64,000 nucleotides of DNA. Source: Plenodomus lindquistii (taxonomy: Eukaryota; Ascomycota; Dothideomycetes; Pleosporales; Leptosphaeriaceae). The translations under genes and the position numbers were made by a program. This document shows, one piece after another, positions 1-10,642 of this stretch (position 1 is the first letter of the stretch; every line of letters starts with the position of its first letter). Location of the stretch: the NCBI GenBank assembly GCA_025504975.1, contig JANUWI010000008.1, positions 992,001 through 1,056,000 on the forward strand, given 5' to 3'. The notes under the pieces are model-generated. The model worked only from the letters and a program-made list of their open reading frames with translations. It did not search any database and had not been told where the DNA came from.

Positions 1-3000
1 GTTTAAATACTTTTAGAAAAAAGACTTTAAAAAATACTATACTATATATAGCTTTTTAAACTTTTTTATAATTAACTATAGTACTTCTATTGTAAGTAAT
101 AGCTACTCTAGCGTTTAAAAAGGTACTAGAAAACTACTATAACTATAATAAGCTAGAATTCTACGCTAATAAATATCTATTACTATAAATAAAAAAAATT
201 ATAACTAAAAATTACTCTAATTAATATTATAACGCTGCTAAAGTACTAGACTTAAAAAAAAATTAAATAAAAAATAAATAGTTCTAAAAGTATTATACTA
301 TTTAGAATTAAATTAAAAGTATAATCTATTAAACTTTAATTTTTTAAAGCTATTCTAAAGTTTCTATTTTTTTATATCTACTATTTTATATAACCTAGGT
401 GTAGGTATAAAACTACTATTATTTATTAATACTAGAGTCTAAAAATATCTTTTTTTAAATTTATATATTATTTTTTTTTTAAAACTAAAGTCTAAAAACT
501 ACTCTATCTAGTAATAGTTAGAAAGTTTAAAAACTAAATTTTTTTACTAGTTATAGAATATATCTATCTCTATATAATTATAGATAGATAAAAAATTCTA
601 AACTATCTATTTAATATACTAGATCTAGAAGTTAAGAATATAATTATTAAAATATAATACTTAAAAAGGTTTAAAATTCTACTAGATATAGATAGATTCT
701 AGTTATAGTAGCCTGCTATTTACTTTAAAATTTATATTTTTACTCTTTTAATTTTTATATAACTCTATTAAAGAATACTAAAAAAGCACGTTATTTCTAA
801 TATTAAAAGAAAAAATATTATATAGAAAAAGAAGTTATATTAGAAAACTAGTAGCCTACACCTTTTAATTAATTATATTTAGAGAATTTTTAAAGCTCTA
901 TAATACTAGAATATCTTTCTAGAGATATAAAAACTAGACCTACTCTAAAAGCCTTTTAAAACTTTTTCTAATTTTTAAGTTACTATTATTTCTACTAATA
1001 CCTTCTATTTTAATATAAAAAAAAAGAAAATAAGTTTTTTACTACTAGTCTATATAAAATTAACTAGATTTTTACAAACTATAATAGAAAGGATATTTAA
1101 AAAAATAACTATTTAATTTATAACTAATTTCTTTTTTACTACTAGTAGTAATAGAATATATTTAGTTTATTAGCTATAGAGAAACTACTAGAATACTAAT
1201 TATATAACTATAAAATTATTTTAAATAAACTTTTATCTAATAATTTTAGCTTTTTATATAAATAAAATACTAAAGATTTAGAAGCTATTAAAAAGTACGT
1301 TTAGAAGAATTTATAGAAAGAATTTATAGAGACTAGTTATAGCCTTTTTACTTTTTCTATTCTCTATATCTATAGATCTAATAAGTTACTTTATATCTAT
1401 ATTAACTACTATAAGTTTAACTAGTTTATTTAAAAAAACGTTTATTTAATTTTAAAGATAAATAATTTACTAATCTGTCTAAATAAAGCTAAAATCTTTA
1501 CTAAATTTAATATTTAAGTAGCTTTTAATAAAATTTATATAAATTTAGAGTTTAAAGAATATACTACTTTCTATACCTACTATAGATTATATAAATATAA
1601 AGTGCTCCTTTTTAGCCTCTATAATAGCCTCTTTATCTATTAAAAGTATATAAATAATATATTTATAGATTATTTAGATAATTTCTATATTATCTATTTA
1701 GATAATATTTTTATTTATTTTAAGAATATCTAGAGCTACTAGAGGCACGTTAAATTTATTTTAGAAAAACTATAAAAAGTAGAACTATAAATAGCTATTA
1801 AAAAAAGTAAATTCTATATTATTTAAACTAAATATTTAGAATATATTCTAACTAATAAAAAAATAGAGGTAGATTTAGAAAAGATAGAAGTACTCTATAA
1901 CTAGGTCTAATTTACTACTATAATAGGTATTAAATTTTTTCTAGAGTTTACTAAATTTTATAGATAATTTATCTCTAGATTTTTATAACTAGCTAAACTA
2001 ATAATAGCTCTATAGAGTTTTATAACTCTATTTATATAGACTAAAAATTACTAAAATAGCTTTAAAAAGCTAAAGTTTTTAATTTTAGCAATTCTAGTTC
2101 TATACTACTTTAATTCTAATTATAATATAAAACTAGAAACTAATACTTTAGATAGAGTAGTAGCTAGAATTATATTTTAAAAATATTTAGATAGTAAATA
2201 GTACTCTATAGCCTTTTATAGTAAAATATTTACTAAAGTAGAGTTTAATTAGAAAATATATAATAAAAAACTATTTATTATTATTACTAGTTTTAAAAAA
2301 TAGAAAGCTAAACTAATTTTAGTTTAGTACTAAGTCTAAATATATACTAATTATTAATTTCTAAAATACTTTATAAATATAAAAGTTCTAAATTAAAAAT
2401 AAATTAACTAGGCTAAATTTATAGCTTTTTTTAACTTTTAAATTAAATATACTTTAGGTAAAAGTAATAAACGCGTAGATATTTTAAATTACTAAAAATA
2501 AAATATAAAAAATTTTAAAATAGCCTAGTAAAATAATTACTTTTTAGTTTTTTTTAACTCTACTAGGCTATATAGCTATATTAACTCTAAACTAGTAAAG
2601 TAATATCTATACTTTTTTTTATAAATAACTATTATTTTTTTCTAACTAACTCTAATAATATTACTAGATTTTTTAGAACTAATAAAAGCTCTATTAAAAA
2701 AAAACTAATAGCTTTTTAAAAAAAAACGCTTTATACTACTTTTTTAGTATTAGATAGATAATAGACTTTTTTTTTTATAAAAACTACTTTTATATTTCCT
2801 AGACTCTCTATTTTATATATAATTCATTAGAAAATATATAATTAAATATTAATAGTCTATTCTAGCACTATAAAAACTTACTAGCTACTTATATAATAAT
2901 ACTACTAGAAAAAAATAAAAGCTATCTATAAATAGTACGTGCGTAACTATATTATCTACTAAAAATTCTATTTAAAATAAATTTAAATTTATAGGTTTTT

Positions 3001-4150
3001 TTTTTTTTATTAATTCTAAAGAAACCTATATAATATTTTATAATAGATTTTAAATTTTTCTCTAAAAACTAACACAGCTATAATTAGATTTTAGTAATTA
3101 TTAATTAACTTTCTAAATATGTAATTATAATACTCTACTATAAAATAATAGATATTTAAAGCTTTACTTATTTATTTATATAATAGGTATATTAGTTTAA
3201 ATATATTTTTAAAAGTATTATTTTAGACTATAGAGTCTAGTTTATTTTCTAATTCTAGTTTAGATTCTAATAAATTATAGGTAATAAAATATAACTTTCT
3301 ATTATCTATTATAAATAAACTAATAGCTAAACTAAAATTATAAATAAATATATTAATTAATAACTACAGCCTTTTATAATATACTATTAAAATAATTAAA
3401 GTAAATTTTTTTTTCTAATAAACTAAACCTAAATAATACTTCTATATATATTAAAAGGTATAGCTCTATACTAGCTTTTATTTAGTTTTTAATCTAGATA
3501 GAGCTAGAACTAGTACTATTTAAAAGTAGCTAATTCTATTAAAAAATTTAACTACTAAAAAGTTTATAATCTAGCTATTTTAATATATAATATTTAAAAA
3601 TAAGCTAAAAAAAATATAAAAAAAGTATAAAATTAAATATATTCTACTATTAATATTTATTAATATTCTATTAACTAAAAAATTAGAGATAAAGTTTATT
3701 TTTTTACTACTAATTTAATAACTATAAAACCTAGCTAAAAGTTATTTAAACTATAAAAAAGTTTTTTTAAAGTTTTTAAATAGATTAGATATTTTTATAA
3801 ATTTAAATTTTTTCTAGGCTTTAAAATATATAACGTGTTTACCTCTAATATTCTTTATAAAAATTCTAATAACTTTTTATTAAAATAAAAAGTTTTAAAG
3901 CTACTAGCTATCTCTATATAAAGCGTAAAAAAATAGAGAATTAAAAAAACTTTTACTAGTAAATTTATTTAAAATAAGCTAAAATATAAAGCTAGCTAGA
4001 TAGAATATAATCTAGATTTAATCTAGTACCTAGCGTCTAATTTTATAAACTTTCTCTATAAAATATAAAACTTTTACTAGAAATATTCTAATTATTTAGA
4101 ACCTCTTTAGGCACTATATAAATAGCTTTAAATATAAAAAAAATAGAAAA
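1..4150 (+). mobile_element. RIP-degraded Gypsy/chromovirus pol relic (older element, left end outside the window)
   Basis: Read on the + strand and ignoring the many TAG/TAA stops, this stretch still shows Ty3/Gypsy pol order. Reverse transcriptase lies at about 1330-2000, with the YxDD site reading YLDN near 1693-1705. RNase H follows at about 2080-2480, integrase at about 2850-3500, and a C-terminal chromodomain-like block at about 3960-4110. The RT sequence differs clearly from that of the element at 6944-16223, so this is a second Gypsy family. Base composition is extremely A+T rich and cytosines survive almost only before T, as expected after heavy RIP. No reading frame is intact. Upstream of about 1300 the sequence is probably gag/protease remains, but I could not assign domains. 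The start lies off the window and the 3' limit is an estimate. Confidence 0.75.
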
Positions 4151-5872
4151 TATATTATAATTAGTAAATAACTATATTTTATAAATTTAATAGTTTTTCT
4201 ATTATTAATATACAAAAATTATAGTAAATATATAAAACTAGTATATAAATGTTACTAATAAAACTTTTAGCCTAGTAAACTAACTATTATAAATAAATAT
4301 AGAAGTTTTTTAGAATTTATTTATTTACTACTATAATTTTTTAACTTTTATTTTACTATTAGAGATATTATATACTTAATTTAATTTAAAGTTTTTAGTA
4401 TTTTTATATTTTAAAAACTTTCTATTAGGCCTATAAATAGGCCTACGTTTTTTTTTACTACTAGAAGAATTTAGAGCTTTTTTAGAAAAAGTAGTAGTAA
4501 AAGCTATATTTTCTAGTATAAATTTAAAACTTTTTTATATAAACTTTAAAGTTTTTTCTATTATATATAGTAGCTTACTAGTATTATATTAGTTATACTA
4601 AAACTAGTAACCTATATAGTTACTATTTATACTATAAAAACTAATATTTTTATAGCTAAGCTAGCTATAGCCTTTATATTTACTAGTTTAGTTTTAAACT
4701 TTTTTATTTTATTTTTATTAGCTAGTATAGCCTACGTAGAAAAGTTTTTAAAATTATAAAACGCTACTATAATTTAGTTATATTCTAGTTTTATATATAT
4801 AAGTATTTAAAAAAGTTAGAAAAAGCTTTAAGCTAGTAGAAAAAAATAGCTATTTACTAGTTTATATTTTTTATATAAAAATGTATAATAAGTATACTTT
4901 TTTAAACCTACTAATTTAAATAAATATATAAAGTTAAATTTACTATAAAACTAGGCCTAGATAGAGCGTAAATAAAAAATTTAATAGGCTAAAAAATATA
5001 TATCTAGAGGTATAAAAATAAATATTTTTATAAAAGCTATTTAATATTAGTATTAAAAATAATAATAAATAGTAATAAAGTATATACAATAAAAGTATAA
5101 AGTATAAAAAATAAAAAAAAATTATAATATTTAAAAAATTATTATATTCTACTAAAGTAACTACTAGATTTAGTAGTTATTATAATAATTATTAATAAAT
5201 AGTAAATAAAAAATTATATTTATTTTAATAAAATAATAATTCTAGAATAGACTTTATATAGAGGTTATATAGAGAATACTTAAATATAAAATTATTTTAT
5301 TTAAAGTAGAAAGTAATATAATAAAGCTATATTTTATTATAATAATAACTTTTAGCTATAAAAGCTTTTTTATAAACTACTTTTATATTTTTTTATATAA
5401 GTTTATTAAAAATAGAAAACTATACTAATTTCTATTTAAACTACCTCTATACTATACCTAGCCTAAATTTTACTAGAATTTCTACTCTACTATTACCTAT
5501 ATACTAATATAGTAAAGGAAAAAAAAACTTTATAAAAGCCTAGAACTACTACTAAGTTCTACTTTATATAGCTTACTTTTTTAATAAAACTATAAAAATA
5601 TAATTTTTTTATTTTTTTATATAAAGTTTATAAAAATATATTTTATTTAGCTTTTTATTTTACGCGTACTTCTATATACTTTTAAACTAATTTAGACGTT
5701 TTTTAGTACTTTATATTCTTAAGCTATTATATTTAAAGTACTAAAATATTTTAAGAATTTTAAAATAATATAAAACTATTCTTTATATAAAATATAAATA
5801 GAGAAAAGTATTAAATATATAGAGATTACTAGCTAAAACAATTGTTATTAATTTTTTAAAATCTAAGTTTTT
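4151..5872. other. AT-rich RIP-degraded sequence, unassigned
   Basis: This stretch has the same extreme A+T composition and CpT-only cytosine pattern as the flanking transposon relics. No domain or open frame could be recognised on either strand. It is probably the 3' part of the older Gypsy element or other decayed repeats. Confidence 0.5.
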
Positions 5873-6182
5873 TATTAACCTTTTAGATAGCTTTTTTACT
5901 ATTAAAGCTAGAATAGCCTATAAAAAGTTATTATAGGCTAAAATAAGCTATTATACTCTATATTAAAGTATAAAAGCCTTTAGCTTTCTACTTTAGAATA
6001 AAAATTTAATAAATATATAAAAAAAGGCTTAAAAATAGAGTATAAAACCTATTTAAATTAGAAAAATAAAAAAGTAATAATCTATTTATTTTTTAATTCT
6101 AAATAGTATTTTTATCTATCTATTTAATTAATCTATTCTATTCTATAATATCTATTATAGTAATATTTTTATAGGTATTATA
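5873..6182 (+). repeat. Third, heavily RIP-mutated copy of the 310-bp Gypsy LTR
   Basis: This segment aligns end to end with the LTRs at 6944-7253 and 15914-16223. It has the same 310-bp length and the same landmarks, such as the TATTA start and the GGTATTATA end, and by eye it differs almost only by C-to-T and G-to-A changes. It is more AT-shifted than either of the other two LTRs. The five bases on each side (TTTTT and ATATA) do not match even allowing for RIP. The sequence just upstream is not a purine tract and the sequence downstream does not resemble the internal start of the complete element. It is therefore a solo or truncated LTR rather than the end of an element visible here. Confidence 0.75.
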
Positions 6183-6943
6183 ATATATTCTACTAGTAAA
6201 CTAGTTAGTTTAGTAAGCTAGTTAAAATAGTTTAGTATTATAAATACTATATTTTTAATTATTATTTTTATTACTATTAATATTAAACTTTATTACTATA
6301 GAGTTTATATTAAATTTAAAAGTACTTTCTATACTTTTCTAGTATATATAAGTATTATATCTAGTTTTTTTATAATTACTATAATATTAGATATCTAGTT
6401 AAATAGATATTTAACTACTACTACTATATATATATTTTATTAGACTAGGTACTATAGTTAAAACTATAGTAGTTTATTATTATAATTCTTTTATAATAAA
6501 TAAAAATTATAGACTATAAATAGATAATATAGCACTAGCCTAATAGATAGCTCTATAATATTATATATTATATAACTAATAGCTATAATAGTATCTATTA
6601 TAGCTAGTAATAAATATACATAATAGCTAGTAATAGATATATATAATAGCTAATAGTAAATGCACGTACTAGCTAATAATAGATATAATAGCTTTTATTA
6701 TAGCTATTATATAAGTATATAGAAATATTAAAATACTTTTATAGTAAATTATATTTAATTTATATAAATAAGTAAGTAATATATTTAGTTATTTTAAATA
6801 TATTTATTACTTTTTTTAAAAAAGTATTTTTACTATTTTAGTAATAAACTACCTTTATCTATATATAATACTTATTTTTAAATACTAACTTTTATATTCT
6901 TTTAAAAATAAAAGTAATCTATTTACTTTTATAATCTACTTAT
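6183..6943. other. AT-rich degraded spacer between LTR copies
   Basis: RIP-like A+T rich sequence with no recognisable coding. It contains the short degenerate tandem repeat listed separately. It ends with CTTAT, the left target duplication of the complete Gypsy element. Confidence 0.5.
6575..6700. repeat. Degenerate minisatellite, about 23-bp unit
   Basis: About four imperfect head-to-tail units are visible, built around AATAGCTAGTAATAGATATA. Units differ by point changes and small indels and all are A+T rich. The boundaries are approximate. Confidence 0.45.
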
Positions 6944-7253
6944 TATTAGGCCCTTAGGTGGCTTCCCTGCTATTTGAGCTAGAATGGCCTATAAGGGGTT
7001 ATTATAGGCTAGAGGGGGCTGTCGCACCCTGTACTAAAGTATAAAGGCCTCTAGCTCTCTACTTTAGGCTAGAGATTCTGTAAACGTATAGAAAAAGGGT
7101 AAAAAGCGGGGTATAAAGCCTGCTAGAGGTAGAAAGATAAAAAGGTAATAATTTGTCTATTTTTAATCTCTAAATGGTATTTTTATCTGCCTATCTAATT
7201 AATCTATTCTATTCTATATTATCTATTATAGTAATATTCTATTAGGTATTATA
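6944..7253 (+). repeat. 5' LTR of the complete Gypsy element
   Basis: 310 bp, equal in length to the 3' LTR. I count roughly 30 differences from it, all transitions by eye. It starts TATTAGG and ends TATTATA; the usual TG..CA ends are explained by RIP changes. It is somewhat more AT-shifted than the 3' copy over its second half. Confidence 0.9.
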
Positions 7254-8780
7254 TTTAAATTGTTTAAACTACTATACGCTTGTAGAGTATAGATAATTAA
7301 AATAAGTTGTTAACCTACTATAGAAGATTTAGATAGTGCTACTAGTAATATAGGTATAACTCTATAGGTACCTATAAACCTAGCTCTAGTACTAGACCTA
7401 AGTCCTGCTAGTATATAGCCTATTAAATCTGCTATATAGATTAATAAACTAACTATAGACTATAATAGCCTATAGTTACCTACTCTAGATAATAATATTA
7501 ATAAAGAATTAGATATAGAGGCACGCCTCTAGAAGGCACGTGAATAGTTCTATTAGGAACGCTAATGTAAAGAACTAGTAGACATTAACGTACTCTAGGC
7601 CTGTTAGAAAGCTAGAGACTAGAAAGATATTACTTTTAAAAGTGCTAGTATCTAAAGTATTATAGCAGTTACCTCTAATCTATCTATTAGCCTACTTTAC
7701 CTAGAACCTTCTAAGGTCTTTACTAAAAAAGATAGGGTAGAGTATAATTATTAGAAAAGAGACTATAAATTTTACTTTTTTAGAGCACCTGCTTATTTTA
7801 AAACTTAAAAGTAAAAGATTAACTTTAGGCTTATTTATATCTCTAAGGCACTAAAGTCCCTTTAGTAGGCCTATAATAACTAAAAATAGCTAGAAATAGC
7901 CTACTTAGCTCTAACCTAGGCTGAATTTAAAATAGTTATACTAGATTTGCTAGAAATACCCTCTAAAAGGCGTTAACTAGCCTTTAAATCTCTAAAGAAG
8001 GCTAGTTAAGGCCTAAATTAGACGCCTATAGACCTTTTAGACTCTCTACAGCTATACTAGGAGGAACTAGGCTACTTAAAGCTACTAGAAATCTAAGTAT
8101 TAGAGTTTATTACAGCCTTGCGCGATAATATCTGTAGAGACTTTAGTTTATTTCTAGAAAATTATTAAAATACGCTAGCTTTAGCGGAATAGTTAGTAAT
8201 AGTAATATACTAGCGTAAAAAGGCATTTGCTAAGAATAGAGCTAGTAAAAGTAGTAAAAAAAGGGATAAACCTAAAGTTAAGTAAAAAAAAAAAGACTCT
8301 AAAAAAAGGTTCTAGAAGGGTAAAAAGAGGGGTAAACTAGGCTATACTAGCTTAGAATAACCCTATAAAAAGCAGTCTAGTAAGAGAATAAATAAAGTCT
8401 GTTACTACAGCTATAAAGAAGTTAGTTATATTTAATCTAACTACCTAAAAGGTAATAGAGGTTAGAAAAACTCTAAAAAATCTAGCTTAGAAAAAGGTAA
8501 AGGGCGGAAGGACTAGATACAGTTTTTACTGCCTATAGAGCTTTAATTGCTGTAATTAGCACTAAGTAGATTTTACCTAAAGCTCTCTAGCTAGAACTGT
8601 CCTAGCTATTTATAATTAAGTTTAGAATAGGCCTATTAAGGCTTAAAAAAGCCCTGCTAGATAGTAGTTTACAGCTAAATTTAATATTATAGATATTAGT
8701 AAAAAAGCTTAATTTTAATATTACTTTTTTTTTATCTTTTATTACTAAGGGTGTAAATAGAGGCTAGCTAAAGATATATA

Positions 8781-8844
8781 ACGTACTCCACAAGCGAGTG
8801 GCCGGCACAAGCGAGTGGCCGGGCTCTGCCAAGACCACACCAAA
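8781..8844 (+). repeat. Left terminal inverted repeat of the pogo-like element
   Basis: 64 bp, exactly the reverse complement of 10579-10642. It contains CACAAGCGAGTGGCCGG twice in tandem (8789-8805 and 8806-8822). Confidence 0.95.
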
Positions 8845-8860
8845 CTTCATACTATCATCA

Positions 8861-10513
8861 ATGTCTCAACGCAACAACGTAAAAAAGTCTTCAATTGAAT
8901 CTCAAATACAGCTTGCATTGCAGGCTATCCAACAAGACGCGACACTTACTATTTCAAGGGCTGCTGCAGTCTACAAGGTTGCAGAAAGGACCCTACGACG
9001 ACGACGCGCCGGTACTGCCCCACGACGTGATTGCAAGCCTAATTCAATGAACCTGCTTAAGACTGAAGAGGAGGTTATTGTTAAGCATGTGCTTGACCTT
9101 GCTGCAAGAGGATTCCCGCCCCAGCTCGCTGCAGTCAAAGATATGGCAGATTCTTTGCTTGAAGCCCGGCACCGCAACCCTACTGGCAAGAACTGGGCTG
9201 CAAACTTCGTTAAGCGTCGCCCTGAGCTTAAAGTGAAGTTCAATCGCAAGTACGATTATAAGAGAGCCCTCTGCGAAGATCCAGTGGTTATCGGTGACTG
9301 GTTCCGGCTTGTAGAGAATACCAAAGCCAAGTACGGCATCCAGGACGAAGACATCTACAACTTCGACGAGACAGGCTTCATGATGGGCGTCATATCAACT
9401 GGGGCAGTTGTCACAGGTGCCGACTATCAAGGGCGTCCAAAATCTGTGCAGCAGGGCAACCGGGAGTGGACTACAGTGATCCAGGGCATCAACGCGATGG
9501 GGTGGGCTATCCCTCCCTTCATTATCTTTGCCGGCAAGCACCACCTCTCTGCCTGGTACAAGGAGCCCAGCCTGCCTCGGGACTGGGCTCTTGCAGTCTC
9601 TGAGAACGGCTGGACAGACAATGGGCTTGGTCTAGACTGGGTAAAGCACTTTGACAAGCACACAAAAGAGCGTACTGTTGGCACAGTACGTCTGCTCATA
9701 GTCGACGGTCATGAGAGCCACAACTCGCTTGAGTTCCACCAGTACTGCAAGGAACACAAGATCATGACCCTCTGCATGCCTCCCCACTCGTCGCACCTCC
9801 TGCAGCCGCTTGACGTTGGTTGTTTTGCGCCTCTGAAGAAGGCGTATGGCCGCCAAGCCGAGGATCTGATGCGCAACCGGATCAACCACATCACCAAGAT
9901 CGAGTTCTTGCCGTGCTTTATTGCTGCTTTCAATGCTGCCATTACTCAAAGCAATATCCAGGGAGGCTTTCGAGGCGCGGGCTTGGTTCCCTTTGACCCA
10001 GAGGCTGTGATATCTGGCCTTGACATCAAGCTGCGTACGCCGTCACCCCCCGCCGTCAACAATGAGCCCTGGCACTCCCAGACCCCAAGCAATACCCTGC
10101 AATTTGGGTCGCAATCGAAGCTCCTTGAAGAGAGGATTCGAAGGCATGTGGATAGCTCGCCAACTGCCATGGTTGATGCGCTTGAAAAGTTCAGCAAAGG
10201 CGCAGCGTTGATGGCGCATCAGATGGTGTTGATGCGCAATGAAGTCGTTGAGCTTCGAGCAGCAAATGAGGCCGCCACGCGACGTAAATCGCACAAGAGG
10301 AAGCGGGTACAGAAGGAGGGTACCCTTACGGTCGAGGAGGGCCTACGCTTGACGACTCTAAAGGAGTTTGCGGCGCGTGGTGATGGGAAGAAGGCGTCGA
10401 AGAGGGTGCGCGCTGAGGGAGGCGAACCCACGCAACGGCGCTGTGGACGCTGCGGTGAGGGTGGGCACAACGCGCGCACGTGCAAGCAAGAAGTAGAAAG
10501 TATTTCTGAATAG
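8861..10513 (+). CDS. pogo/Fot1-family DDE transposase (DDE_1)
   Basis: Encodes a 550-residue transposase that should bind the inverted repeats in the nucleus and perform cut-and-paste at TA sites. Residues about 5-55 resemble a psq/CENP-B-type helix-turn-helix. About 65-130 is a second, CENPB-type DNA-binding helix-turn-helix (motif NWAANFVKRRPEL). The DDE_1 catalytic core follows. The triad is visible as D169 in FDETGF, D282 in VDGHESH and D318 in QPLDVG, giving DD35D spacing as in fungal Fot1/pogo elements. The C-terminus is Lys/Arg-rich and ends with a CCHC knuckle, CGRCGEGGHNARTC. The frame is open further upstream to 8798, but only from a GTG inside the inverted repeat. The ATG at 8861 just after the repeat is the likely start. 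No stops, frameshifts or RIP signs are seen. Confidence 0.93.
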   Translation: MSQRNNVKKSSIESQIQLALQAIQQDATLTISRAAAVYKVAERTLRRRRAGTAPRRDCKPNSMNLLKTEEEVIVKHVLDLAARGFPPQLAAVKDMADSLLEARHRNPTGKNWAANFVKRRPELKVKFNRKYDYKRALCEDPVVIGDWFRLVENTKAKYGIQDEDIYNFDETGFMMGVISTGAVVTGADYQGRPKSVQQGNREWTTVIQGINAMGWAIPPFIIFAGKHHLSAWYKEPSLPRDWALAVSENGWTDNGLGLDWVKHFDKHTKERTVGTVRLLIVDGHESHNSLEFHQYCKEHKIMTLCMPPHSSHLLQPLDVGCFAPLKKAYGRQAEDLMRNRINHITKIEFLPCFIAAFNAAITQSNIQGGFRGAGLVPFDPEAVISGLDIKLRTPSPPAVNNEPWHSQTPSNTLQFGSQSKLLEERIRRHVDSSPTAMVDALEKFSKGAALMAHQMVLMRNEVVELRAANEAATRRKSHKRKRVQKEGTLTVEEGLRLTTLKEFAARGDGKKASKRVRAEGGEPTQRRCGRCGEGGHNARTCKQEVESISE

Positions 10514-10578
10514 ATTGGCTTACTACGATTTCTACGTACTGTTGTTGTTGGTTGTGCAGTACTGTTGCAAGAGTACGT

Positions 10579-10642
10579 TTTGGTGTGGTCTTGGCAGAGC
10601 CCGGCCACTCGCTTGTGCCGGCCACTCGCTTGTGGAGTACGT
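10579..10642 (-). repeat. Right terminal inverted repeat of the pogo-like element
   Basis: 64 bp, exactly the reverse complement of 8781-8844. The tandem 17-mer copies lie at 10601-10617 and 10618-10634. Confidence 0.95.

Larger units (their letters stand above)
8781..10642 (+). mobile_element. Intact pogo/Fot1-like DNA transposon, 1862 bp
   Basis: The element has perfect 64-bp terminal inverted repeats (8781-8844 and 10579-10642) and is flanked by TA on both sides (8779-8780 and 10643-10644), the target duplication of the Tc1/mariner-pogo superfamily. It carries one uninterrupted transposase gene. Its composition is near 50% GC with normal codon use, whereas the surrounding Gypsy element is RIP-mutated and AT-rich, so the insertion postdates the RIP of its host. 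Each inverted repeat contains two perfect tandem copies of a 17-mer, probable transposase binding sites. It appears structurally competent; actual activity cannot be judged from sequence. Confidence 0.95.

Noticed and set aside
5040..5200. AT-rich repeats resembling a CRISPR-like or satellite array
   Set aside because: No regular unit or spacer pattern; low-complexity RIP DNA in a eukaryotic genome.
8798..8860. Upstream extension of the transposase frame from a GTG
   Set aside because: It lies within the inverted repeat and lacks an ATG; the start at 8861 is better.
10326..10625. Minus-strand frame beginning with the same residues as the upstream extension of the transposase frame
   Set aside because: It arises only because the terminal inverted repeats read the same in both directions.
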